This document shows positions 24,878-32,356 of a DNA stretch of 64,000 bases, piece by piece (within the stretch, counting starts at the first letter, position 1; each line of letters starts with the position of its first letter). Made by a program: the position numbers and the translations under genes. Source of the DNA: Nitrososphaerota archaeon. Lineage in GTDB: Archaea > Thermoproteota > Nitrososphaeria > Nitrososphaerales > UBA183. The DNA lies in contig JAPCJR010000002.1 in NCBI GenBank assembly GCA_027886865.1, positions 1-64,000 of the forward strand, read 5' to 3'. The notes beneath the pieces were generated by a model. That model saw only the letters and a list, made by a program, of their open reading frames with translations. It was not told the origin of the DNA and made no database searches.

Positions 24878-26644
24878 ATGTGCGGAATCATAGCGGGCAT
24901 CTCCGGAGAGGAGATAGCGCCAATCCTGGTCGAGGGCCTGAAGCGCGTCGAGTACAGAGGTTACGACTCGGCGGGCATAGCGACTGTGCACGATGGTGAG
25001 ATCGAGGTAAGGAAGGACGTGGGCAGGGTGGCGGAACTTGATGCAGACGAAGATATCTCCAGTATGCCGGGGAAGACCGGCATGGCCCATACCAGATGGG
25101 CGACGCACGGCGGCGTGACGAAGGCCAACGCGCACCCGCACCTCTCATGCGACGGGGAGGTCGCCGTGATACACAACGGGATCATTGAGAACTATCTCGA
25201 GCTGAAGGAGGACCTGCTCAAGGGGGGCCATGTCTTCAAGAGCGAGACGGACACCGAGGTCGTCGCCCACCTGGTCGAGGACGCGTACCGCAAGTTCGGC
25301 GACCCCATGAAAGCCGCGCTGAGCGGGATCAAGGCCGTCAAGGGCCAGTACGCATTTGTTTTCATGTTCAGGGACCATCCGGACGTCCTCATAGGGACGA
25401 GGGACGACGCGCCACTCGTCATCGGAGCGGGCGCTAGGGAGAGATTCCTCGCGAGCGACGTGCTCGCGTTCATAGCTAGGACGGACCGAGCCGTATTTCT
25501 TGAGAACAAGGAAGTAGCGGAGCTCACGCCGAAAGGATTCAGGGTCTTCAACGCTCGCGGGGTCGAAGTAAAGAAGAAACCCACGCAGCTGGCCTGGGAA
25601 CTCTCCGACGTCTCGAAGCTCAACTACGCGCACTACACGCTCAAGGAGATTCACGAGCAACCCGAGACCATCGTCAGGGCGATGATGCAGGAACCCGAGA
25701 AGCTCGCCGCGTTTGTGAAGGCGATACGGGGCGCGAAATCGGTCCTGCTCACCGCCTCGGGTTCGAGCTACCACGCCGCGCTCCTGCTGAAGAGCAGGTT
25801 GAGCCGCGAGGCCAGGATCAGGTGCGACGTCGTGATAGCGGGCGAGTTCGAGGAGCAGGCGCACTTCGTGGATAAGGGCACCGTGATGGTGGTCTTCAGT
25901 CAGAGCGGGGAGACGGCCGACCTCCTTAACGCCATAAAGGCAGGGAGGCAGGAGGGAGCCAAGGTCCTCGCCGTGGTCAATGCGGCCGGATCCTCCTTGG
26001 CCAGGGAGAGCGATGTCGTCCTACTCCTCAACTGCGGGCCCGAGGTCGGAGTGGCAGCCACGAAGAGCTTCACCGCTCAGGTGATGGTCAGCAACATGAT
26101 CGCAGACGCGTTGATCGGGCGGAACACGATCGGCGACTCAAAGAGGGTCTCCGCCCTGGTCCGCCAGACGCTCAGGTCGGAGGAAGCGATACAGAGAGTC
26201 GCGAAGGAGCTGAGCGGGAGGACGGACTTTTACTTCATCGCGCGCGGCGCGCACTACGCTATCGCGCAAGAGGGAGCCCTGAAGCTGAAGGAGCTGTCGT
26301 ACGTCCACGCTGAAGGCATGCCGGCAAGCGAGCTCAAGCACGGCACCCTCGCACTGATAGAGAAGGGGACTCCGGTGGTGGTGATAGCGCACCGCGGAGA
26401 AGGATTCGCGAGTACCATATCCAACGCCATGGAACTGCAGGCACGCGGCGCAGAGATAATCGGGATCTCGGACAAGGAGCATCCTGTCTTCAAGCACTTC
26501 ATCAGTATACCGGAGACGAGCGACAGCGTGGCCCCCATACTCGAGGTCATACCGCTCCAACTCCTTGCTTACTTCATGGCGACCGAGAGGAAGAACGACC
26601 CCGATTACCCGAGGAACCTGGCCAAGTCCGTTACCGTGAGGTAG
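24878..26644 (+). CDS. glmS: Glutamine-fructose-6-phosphate aminotransferase
   Basis: Makes glucosamine-6-phosphate, the entry to amino sugars. The start MCGIIAG puts the nucleophile at Cys 2; a longer reading from 24746 would bury it and is rejected, and the TATA box agrees. The glutaminase domain shows GYDSAG, HTRWATHGG and NGIIENY; two SIS domains follow with LTASGSSYHAAL and QSGETAD, then EGPALKLKELSYVHAEG-type signature and the closing YPRNLAKSVTV. Length 588. Confidence 0.97.
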   Translation: MCGIIAGISGEEIAPILVEGLKRVEYRGYDSAGIATVHDGEIEVRKDVGRVAELDADEDISSMPGKTGMAHTRWATHGGVTKANAHPHLSCDGEVAVIHNGIIENYLELKEDLLKGGHVFKSETDTEVVAHLVEDAYRKFGDPMKAALSGIKAVKGQYAFVFMFRDHPDVLIGTRDDAPLVIGAGARERFLASDVLAFIARTDRAVFLENKEVAELTPKGFRVFNARGVEVKKKPTQLAWELSDVSKLNYAHYTLKEIHEQPETIVRAMMQEPEKLAAFVKAIRGAKSVLLTASGSSYHAALLLKSRLSREARIRCDVVIAGEFEEQAHFVDKGTVMVVFSQSGETADLLNAIKAGRQEGAKVLAVVNAAGSSLARESDVVLLLNCGPEVGVAATKSFTAQVMVSNMIADALIGRNTIGDSKRVSALVRQTLRSEEAIQRVAKELSGRTDFYFIARGAHYAIAQEGALKLKELSYVHAEGMPASELKHGTLALIEKGTPVVVIAHRGEGFASTISNAMELQARGAEIIGISDKEHPVFKHFISIPETSDSVAPILEVIPLQLLAYFMATERKNDPDYPRNLAKSVTVR

Positions 26645-26652
26645 GTCGGATA

Positions 26653-27165
26653 TTGGTCCGGAAGAAAGAGGTGGGCCCGAGAGACCCTCCGGGGCTCCGG
26701 CTGGTCCGGAAAGGCATGGACCAGGGATGGGAGCCGCCGATCGCCAAGCTCATCGGCTTCAAGCTCACGAAGGTTGGGAAGGGGACCGCTCGGGTTGAAC
26801 TGGACGTCGGCCCCCAGCACGCGAACCCGATGGGGACGCTCCATGGAGGCGTGGTCTGCGACGTCTCTGATGCGGCGATGGGGATCGCTTACGTCAGCAC
26901 GCTAGGCGAGGACGAGTCGTTCACGACCATGGAGCTGAAGGTGAACTTCTTGCGCCCCGTCTGGACCGGGCGCATAGTCGCCAACGCCACCGTCATGCGC
27001 AAGGGCAGGACGACCGGCCTGATCGTCTGCAAAGTCCTCGACGAAAAGGGAAAGCTCGTGGCGTTCGCCACCAGCACGTGCATGACGATTCCCGGCGCGG
27101 CGGGGCGGGAGCTCGTTCGCGAGAGGCTGAGCCAGGAGGAAGCCGGGCGAGCACCGGTAATCTAG
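26653..27165 (+). CDS. PaaI-type hotdog thioesterase
   Basis: Hydrolyses acyl- or aryl-CoA thioesters. The catalytic signature HANPMGTLHGGVVCDVSDAAMG is present, with the Asp on the hotdog helix, followed by TMELKVNFLRPVWTG. The substrate cannot be inferred. The start is TTG at 26653, 8 bp after GlmS; an inner ATG at 26716 is possible because the first 20 residues are poorly conserved in type. Confidence 0.85.
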   Translation: MVRKKEVGPRDPPGLRLVRKGMDQGWEPPIAKLIGFKLTKVGKGTARVELDVGPQHANPMGTLHGGVVCDVSDAAMGIAYVSTLGEDESFTTMELKVNFLRPVWTGRIVANATVMRKGRTTGLIVCKVLDEKGKLVAFATSTCMTIPGAAGRELVRERLSQEEAGRAPVI

Positions 27166-27176
27166 GGTCGCTAAGG

Positions 27177-27186
27177 AATTAATATC
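27177..27186 (+). promoter_or_regulatory. TATA box for deoxyhypusine synthase
   Basis: AATTAATATC, about 26 bp before the GTG start at 27207, again at leaderless distance. Confidence 0.5.
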
Positions 27187-27206
27187 ATTCTCGCCGAGGG
27201 TTCGTT

Positions 27207-28226
27207 GTGCAAGACCGCAAGAAGTATCTTTCCAACCCTGAGAAATCGATTGAGATAGGGAAGAAGAGCGTATCGAAGCTCTTGGAAGACATGGCCCAGA
27301 CCGGTTTTCAGGGGAAGAGGCTGGGAGAGGCAGCGAGGATATGGAGCGAGATGGTGCAGCAGAAGGACCTCACGATATTCATGGGCTACTCAGGTTCGCT
27401 CAGCACGACCGGACAGTGGAAGCTCGTCAGGTGGCTGATCGAGAACCGGTACATCGACGTGCTCGTCAGCACGGGCGCCAACATCTCGGAAGACATCATG
27501 GAGGCGATGGGCAACAAGTACTACCAGGGCACGTGGCTCGCCAACGACGAGGAACTGCTGGAGGCGAAGATCGATAGGTTCTACGACATCTACGCGGACG
27601 AGTACGAATATAGGGAGCTGGAGGGACTGATACGAAAGTTCGCCAGCACCCTCGACCCCAAGGGCGTCTACTCGACCAGGGAGTTCCTCAACATGTTCGG
27701 AGAGTATCAGTGGAAGAAGGGCGTGAAGAGCATCAGCGCGACCGCCTGGAAGTACGACGTGCCCATCTATTCGCCCGGATTGATAGACAGCGGGTACGGA
27801 GTGGCGCTGAGCCTCCTTAAGAGAGAGGAGGGCAAGCTGATCAGGCTGGACCAGACGAAGGACATGGAGGAACTCGGACAGATCGCTGAGCGGACCAAGA
27901 GGACGGGGGTCATCTACATCGGCGGAGGGGTACCCAAGGACACCATACAGCTCGCGACCATAATCAAGTCGCTCTCCGAGGGAGGCGAGGAGGCGACGCC
28001 GCACGAATACGCCATCCAGATCACCACCGACAGCCCCCAGTGGGGAGGGCTCTCGGGCTGCACGCTCGAGGAGGCGATAAGCTGGGGCAAGATAGCGCCC
28101 GACTCGACGAGGAGCGTCGTCTATTGCGATGCGACCATCGCGCTGCCGCTCATCACCCAGGCGATGAGCGAGAGGGTGACCAAGAGGACAGACGCGCCTG
28201 ACCTGAGCTGGGTTTTCAAGAAGTGA
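27207..28226 (+). CDS. dys: Deoxyhypusine synthase
   Basis: Transfers the aminobutyl group of spermidine to a lysine of aIF5A. Family segments: FMGYSGSLSTTG, STGANISEDI, YSPGLIDSGYG, YIGGGVPKD, TTDSPQWGGLSGC, the SWGKI stretch with the catalytic Lys, and CDATIALPLI. Length 339. The frame stops at TGA 28224-28226, exactly where a tnpB transposon begins; the last base of the final Lys codon and the stop appear to be supplied by the transposon end, so the carboxy terminus is probably altered. Confidence 0.95.
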   Translation: MQDRKKYLSNPEKSIEIGKKSVSKLLEDMAQTGFQGKRLGEAARIWSEMVQQKDLTIFMGYSGSLSTTGQWKLVRWLIENRYIDVLVSTGANISEDIMEAMGNKYYQGTWLANDEELLEAKIDRFYDIYADEYEYRELEGLIRKFASTLDPKGVYSTREFLNMFGEYQWKKGVKSISATAWKYDVPIYSPGLIDSGYGVALSLLKREEGKLIRLDQTKDMEELGQIAERTKRTGVIYIGGGVPKDTIQLATIIKSLSEGGEEATPHEYAIQITTDSPQWGGLSGCTLEEAISWGKIAPDSTRSVVYCDATIALPLITQAMSERVTKRTDAPDLSWVFKK

Positions 28227-29504
28227 CATCCTCCCACGACCGAGATCGTGAGCTTCCAGCGATGGATTCGGTCGTATGTCGTGCGTACCATCGCTTATAG
28301 TTCCTGATTCCTCGACCGGACTTGCGGCCCCAGTTGGCCGGAACCGTAGAGGTCCAGTCTCCACAGGCGTGAATTCGGGCATGTCCTGCCCTACCCCTAC
28401 CTTGGCGAATGCTCTCTTCAGCACAATTTTGGCCGCATTGATGTCGCGGTCCAGTGTCCTCCCACACCCCGCGCACTCGAACTCCCTGACCGAGAGAGGG
28501 GCCGGGTTACGGACGCCGCAGAAGGAGCACTCTTGGGTAGAATATGCAGGTTGGACCTTCACCACCAGCCCGCCTCTCCGACCTTCTTTGTAACAGCAGA
28601 AGTGGACGAGCTGGCTCCATCCTGCGTCATGAATCGACTTGGCCAGGGTGCGGTTCCTTAGTAGGTTCCTGACCTTCAAATCCTCGAAGGCCAGCAAGTC
28701 GTGCTTCTTGACAAGCCCGGTACTCAGTTTGTGGTTGAAGTTTTTCCGTTGGTTGGCGACCTTAGCGTGCTGGACGGCGAGACGCCGCCGCGCCTTCCTC
28801 GCGTTGGCAGACCCCTTCTTCTTGATGGAGAGCCTCCTGTGGAGGTGCTTCAACCTCCTCTCCCCTTTCCTGAATAACTTCGGGTGAGCGATCCCTGATC
28901 CTTCACTTGTAGTCACCAGCGACTTTAGACCGAGGTCTATTCCGACGGGCGATGTGAATACTTTCACAGGCTCTGGTAGCTGCGCGTCATCCTCGTACAG
29001 GAGCGACGCATACCACTTGCCTTCTGGCGTCCTAGCCACGGTACACCTCTTCAGAAAACCGCCACTGGGAATTGGTCTGTGGAAGACAACCTTGAGGTTC
29101 CCGACCTTAGAGAGGAATAGCCTCTTTCGAACCGCATCAGGTTTCACCGACCCGTTGTACGCCTGGGGATAGGTAATCGAGCCAGACTCGGAGAACTTTC
29201 TGAACTTCGGATGCCCTGCACGACCCTCGAAGAAAGACTTGAACGCCTTGTCCAGGCGCCCAAGTATCTCCTGCCCCACCTGCGAGTATAGCTCCGCCAG
29301 CGACGGATCAGCCTGTCTCTCGGCAGTGAGAATCCAGCATTGGTGGCTGTACGAGGTGAAGAGCCGCTGCTTCTCCCAGCGCCTCGTCCTATGGGCAAGC
29401 GCGTCGTTCCAGAGCCGTCGCCCCGCCTCGACCATCCTCAATAGCTTACGCTCCTGCTTGCGATTCGGGTACAAACGGAATCGGAATACCTGTAGCACAG
29501 ACAA
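27390..29504 (-). CDS. tnpB: TnpB RNA-guided nuclease, frame running on into antisense of dys
   Basis: IS1341-type TnpB, ancestor of Cas12. Residues 1-60 hold the helical start (FRFRLYPNRKQERKL). The RuvC acids are all present: Asp 190 in GIDLGLKSL, Glu 274 in AFEDLKVRNL and Asp 354 in DRDINAAKIV. The zinc ribbon is C326/C329 and C344/C347. The family-typical tail MPEFTPVETGPLR is at 375-386. The transposon ends near residue 427, but no stop occurs there, so the frame continues about 277 residues antisense to dys; that part is not TnpB. Start TTG 29504 (GTG 29498 also possible). No tnpA is present, so movement would need a helper. Confidence 0.9.
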   Translation of the reverse strand: MSVLQVFRFRLYPNRKQERKLLRMVEAGRRLWNDALAHRTRRWEKQRLFTSYSHQCWILTAERQADPSLAELYSQVGQEILGRLDKAFKSFFEGRAGHPKFRKFSESGSITYPQAYNGSVKPDAVRKRLFLSKVGNLKVVFHRPIPSGGFLKRCTVARTPEGKWYASLLYEDDAQLPEPVKVFTSPVGIDLGLKSLVTTSEGSGIAHPKLFRKGERRLKHLHRRLSIKKKGSANARKARRRLAVQHAKVANQRKNFNHKLSTGLVKKHDLLAFEDLKVRNLLRNRTLAKSIHDAGWSQLVHFCCYKEGRRGGLVVKVQPAYSTQECSFCGVRNPAPLSVREFECAGCGRTLDRDINAAKIVLKRAFAKVGVGQDMPEFTPVETGPLRFRPTGAASPVEESGTISDGTHDIRPNPSLEAHDLGRGRMSLLENPAQVRRVCPLGHPLAHRLGDERQRDGRIAIDDAPRRVGRYLAPAYRLLERAAREPSPLGAVGGDLDGVFVRRRLLASLGERLDYGRELYGVLGYPSADVDDPRPLGPLSDLSEFLHVLRLVQPDQLALLSLKEAQRHSVPAVYQSGRIDGHVVLPGGRADALHALLPLILSEHVEELPGRVDALGVEGAGELSYQSLQLPIFVLVRVDVVEPIDLRLQQFLVVGEPRALVVLVAHRLHDVFRDVGARADEHVDVPVLDQPPDELPLSGRAERT
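28223..28400 (-). ncRNA. Candidate omega RNA region at the tnpB right end
   Basis: In characterised tnpB elements the guide RNA comes from the 3' end of tnpB and the right end, with the guide read from flanking DNA. Here the right end has a CACGA/TCGTG hairpin and GGGAGGATGTCAC. The upstream limit is arbitrary. If processed as in relatives, the guide would be the minus-strand sequence of the 3' end of dys. Confidence 0.4.
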
Positions 29505-29579
29505 TCAATTCATCATTATTTCTTCTGTCTTAAGCGCCAACCCTTTTCATCCCATCTCTAAAGCGCAGGGCTTTCTGGC
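28223..29579 (-). mobile_element. tnpB-only IS200/IS605-family element (IS1341 type)
   Basis: Boundaries are inferred. On the minus strand the left flank is TTGAT (29584-29580), the known target/TAM pentamer of ISDra2-like elements, immediately followed by GCCAGAAAGCCCTGCGCTTT, a left-end sequence style common in this family. The right end shows a stem CACGA/TCGTG (28236-28251) followed by GGGAGGATGTCAC, whose last five bases (28227-28223) would be the right cleavage site. Length about 1.36 kb. Only tnpB is carried. Confidence 0.7.
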
Positions 29580-29623
29580 ATCAAGAAGTAAAGGATTAAT
29601 CCAGGGGATAGCGAGGAGCTAAC

Positions 29624-30379
29624 GTGCCGCAACCCTCGAAGCGCGTCCAGGTGGTGGACTCCGGGCCGAGGGTGAGCAGGCCCAATGTGGTCGTCGGCGT
29701 CCCGGAGGCGGGGCTCGTGGGGACCATAGCATCCTCGTACATAGTCGAGCAGCTCAAGCTCGAAGAAAGAGGGTACATCGACTCTGATTTCATGCCCCCG
29801 GTCATGGTGGTGCACAACTCCATCGCGGGATATCCGGCGCACATCTTCGGCAAGGATAACTTCATAGTGGTTCTCTCTGAGGTCCCGTTATCGGGCAGGC
29901 TGGCCATCGAAGTAGCCAAGGAGGTGGCCGCATGGGCCAAGTCGATGAAAGCGAACCTCGTGGTGGGAGTGACGGGGGCTCCTTCGAGGAAGAGGGAGGA
30001 GGCTCAGGGTGAGGGCAAGTCGACGGTCGTGGGAGTGGGGAACGACGAGAGGTCGATGCAGGCGCTAAAAGCCAGCGGCGCCCTTCCCTTCGAGGAAGGA
30101 GTGGTGTCGGGATTCTACGCGAGCCTTCTCAAGTATGCTACAAAGAATCAGCAGTCGGGCGTGGTCCTGCTGGCAGAGTCGCTGGCGCAGTTTCCCGACC
30201 CGGGGGCGGCTGTCTCCATCATCGAGGCGCTCGACCGGTTGCTTTCGCTCAAGGTCGACACGAAGCCTCTAGTCAAGGAGGCCGAGGGGATCAGGCTGAG
30301 GACCCGCGACCTGATGCAGCAGACCCAGCAGGCACAGCAGCCTACGGCCCAGATCGGAGGGGGCTCAGCCTACCGATAG
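29624..30379 (+). CDS. PAC2-family proteasome assembly chaperone-like protein
   Basis: Archaeal PAC2 proteins bind proteasome components or act as ATP-grasp-like chaperones. Evidence: VVVGVPEAGLVGTIASSYIVEQL at the start, FMPPVMVVHN, YGKDNFIVVLSEVP-like FGKDNFIVVLSEVP, and a Gln-rich tail (QQTQQAQQ). 251 residues, GTG at 29624. It is followed without gap by Hsp20, consistent with a protein-quality operon that may have started with dys before the transposon arrived. Confidence 0.88.
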   Translation: MPQPSKRVQVVDSGPRVSRPNVVVGVPEAGLVGTIASSYIVEQLKLEERGYIDSDFMPPVMVVHNSIAGYPAHIFGKDNFIVVLSEVPLSGRLAIEVAKEVAAWAKSMKANLVVGVTGAPSRKREEAQGEGKSTVVGVGNDERSMQALKASGALPFEEGVVSGFYASLLKYATKNQQSGVVLLAESLAQFPDPGAAVSIIEALDRLLSLKVDTKPLVKEAEGIRLRTRDLMQQTQQAQQPTAQIGGGSAYR

Positions 30380-30841
30380 GTGATCGTTATGGCAATAGAT
30401 GATGATTCCGAACTGCGGCGCGAGGAAGTCGACAGGCTCTTCCCAGGGCTGTTCCGTCCGTTGGGGGGCTCGCTCTTCGACGCGAGCCCGAGCAGCCTTC
30501 ATCCGCTCTCAAAGGTCGACCTGGACGCCGAATTCGTAACTGTGACGTTCGACGTGCCCGGCGTGGACCGAGAAGACATCTCCGTCACCTGCACCGACGA
30601 CACGGTGAGCATCGAGGCAGAGATGAGGAAATCCTTCAGGACGGGCGGACCCGGACGCAGCGAGTCTACCGTCGAGTACGTCAGATACTCGAACAGGATA
30701 CTGTTGCCAGTGGCGGTCGACCCCGACGAGGGAACAGCCAAGTTCAAGAACGGGATCGTCGTGGTCAAGATTCCGAGGCGTCACCGGGGTAAGCCCGTCA
30801 AGATATCCGGCGCCCACGCCAAGCCCAAGGCGGGCAAGTGA
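30380..30841 (+). CDS. hsp20: Small heat-shock protein, Hsp20/alpha-crystallin family
   Basis: Holdase chaperone. The alpha-crystallin domain runs from about residue 48 (DAEFVTVTFDVPGVDREDI) to FKNGIVVVKIPR near 132; the usual A-x-x-x-NGVL motif appears as AKFKNGIV. A basic tail with several Lys follows. Start GTG 30380 abuts the PAC2 stop; an ATG at 30389 is equally likely. Confidence 0.92.
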   Translation: MIVMAIDDDSELRREEVDRLFPGLFRPLGGSLFDASPSSLHPLSKVDLDAEFVTVTFDVPGVDREDISVTCTDDTVSIEAEMRKSFRTGGPGRSESTVEYVRYSNRILLPVAVDPDEGTAKFKNGIVVVKIPRRHRGKPVKISGAHAKPKAGK

Positions 30842-30880
30842 CTTTCTAGCGCTCTCGTCAGACGCCGGCGATTCTATGCG

Positions 30881-30890
30881 GGTTAAATAG
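30881..30890 (+). promoter_or_regulatory. TATA box for the 2-hydroxyacid dehydrogenase
   Basis: GGTTAAATAG, centred about 36 bp before the ATG at 30922. Confidence 0.5.
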
Positions 30891-30921
30891 TGGACTTTCA
30901 AACGCGTCCGAGAATTTCACG

Positions 30922-31911
30922 ATGGTCTACCGCGTATACGTGACCAGCAACGAAGTGCCCGAAGAGGCGCTCGACATGGTGAGAAAAGTCGCTGAGGTGA
31001 AGATTAATGAAAACTACGGCACCCCCTCAAAGGAGACACTCCTGCGGGAGGTGGTCGACATCGACGGGTTGTTCTGCAACATCACCGAGAAGGTCGACGC
31101 GCAGCTTCTGGACGCAGGCAAGAAGCTCAAGATAGTGGCGAGCATGTCGGTAGGCTTCGACCACATAGACCTCGATGCGGCGACGAAGAACGGCATCCTC
31201 GCGACGCACACTCCGGGAGTCCTGACCGAGGCCGTCGCCGACGAGACGTTCGGGCTGATGCTCGCAGTGGCCAGGAGGCTGGTCGAGGCCGACGTTTATG
31301 TGAGGGAAGGCTCCTGGAAGCTGAAGTGGAGCCCGATGCTGCTCGTCGGGAGGGACGTCTACGGGAAGACTCTCGGGATATACGGTCTCGGACGGATCGG
31401 GATAGCCGTAGCGAAGAGGGCCAAGGGTTTCGGGATGAAGATAATCTACTATGACGCGTTCAGGAACGAGGAAGCCGAAAAGACCCTCGGTATCGAGTTC
31501 AAGCTGAAAGAGGACGTGATCAAGGAGGCCGACTACCTTTCGGTGCACGTACCCCTCCTCCCGGAAACGAAGAACAGCATAAGCACCGAGGAGCTCAAGA
31601 TGATGAAGCGGACGGCCTTCCTGATCAACACGGCCAGGGGAGGAGTGGTGGACGAGAAGGCGCTCATAGACGCCCTCAGGTCGGGGACAATCGCCGGCGC
31701 GGCGCTCGACGTGTTCGAGAAGGAACCGGTGGACACGGACAACCCGCTGCTGAAGATGAAGAACGTCGTGGTCGCGCCGCACCTCGCGAGCGGTTCCATC
31801 GAGAGCAGGACGGCGATGGCCGTGCTCGCGGCGCAGAACCTGGTAGCAGGGCTCAAGGGCGAAGTCCCACCGAACCTCATCAACAAGCAGGTCCTGCATA
31901 CTAGGAAATGA
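30922..31911 (+). CDS. D-2-hydroxyacid dehydrogenase (glyoxylate reductase type)
   Basis: NAD(P)-dependent reduction of 2-oxoacids. It shows SVGFDHIDLDAATKNGI, the Rossmann loop LGIYGLGRIGIAVAKRAKGFG (GxGxxG), the catalytic Arg in NTARGGVVDEKAL, Glu in DVFEKEP and His in VVAPHLASG. 329 residues. The precise substrate (glyoxylate, hydroxypyruvate, phosphoglycerate) cannot be told. It lies 7 bp before the CoxG-like gene. Confidence 0.9.
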   Translation: MVYRVYVTSNEVPEEALDMVRKVAEVKINENYGTPSKETLLREVVDIDGLFCNITEKVDAQLLDAGKKLKIVASMSVGFDHIDLDAATKNGILATHTPGVLTEAVADETFGLMLAVARRLVEADVYVREGSWKLKWSPMLLVGRDVYGKTLGIYGLGRIGIAVAKRAKGFGMKIIYYDAFRNEEAEKTLGIEFKLKEDVIKEADYLSVHVPLLPETKNSISTEELKMMKRTAFLINTARGGVVDEKALIDALRSGTIAGAALDVFEKEPVDTDNPLLKMKNVVVAPHLASGSIESRTAMAVLAAQNLVAGLKGEVPPNLINKQVLHTRK

Positions 31912-31918
31912 TGCCCTG

Positions 31919-32356
31919 ATGCACTACGAAGGCGCGTTCGACGTAGCCGCCCCGAAGGAGAAGGTCTACGACTTCGTCACGGACCCGAAGAAGGTGACGA
32001 CCATCTTCCCGGACGTCCAGAGCGTGAAGGTCATCGACGAGAACAACTTCCAGATCAAGGCGAAGGTCGGAATGTCCTTCATCAAGGGCGTGCTTGACGT
32101 GAAGCTGACGCTGGTCGACAACAAGAGGCCGACCTTCTCAAAGCTCAAGGCGAGAGGCACGGGCATGAACAGCGCGGTCGACCTGGAGAGCAGCTTCACA
32201 CTGGAGGACGGTCCGAACGGCGGCACCCACGTGAAGTGGGCAGCCGATGCCAAGATCAGCGGGATGATGGCGAGCGTCGGCTCCAGGCTCATCGACGCGC
32301 AGGCCAACAAGTACGTGAAGCAGATTATCGCTTCGCTCGAGAAGAAGCTCGCTTAG
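31919..32356 (+). CDS. CoxG-like SRPBCC protein
   Basis: Related to CO dehydrogenase subunit G, which helps anchor or assemble Mo-hydroxylases. The START-like fold is seen in GAFDVAAPKEKVYDFVTDPKKVTTIFPDVQS, KARGTGMNSAVDLESSFTLE and a final amphipathic helix. 145 residues, without the membrane tail of bacterial CoxG. It ends 4 bp inside the convergent molybdoenzyme gene, which supports a link between them. Confidence 0.85.
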   Translation: MHYEGAFDVAAPKEKVYDFVTDPKKVTTIFPDVQSVKVIDENNFQIKAKVGMSFIKGVLDVKLTLVDNKRPTFSKLKARGTGMNSAVDLESSFTLEDGPNGGTHVKWAADAKISGMMASVGSRLIDAQANKYVKQIIASLEKKLA

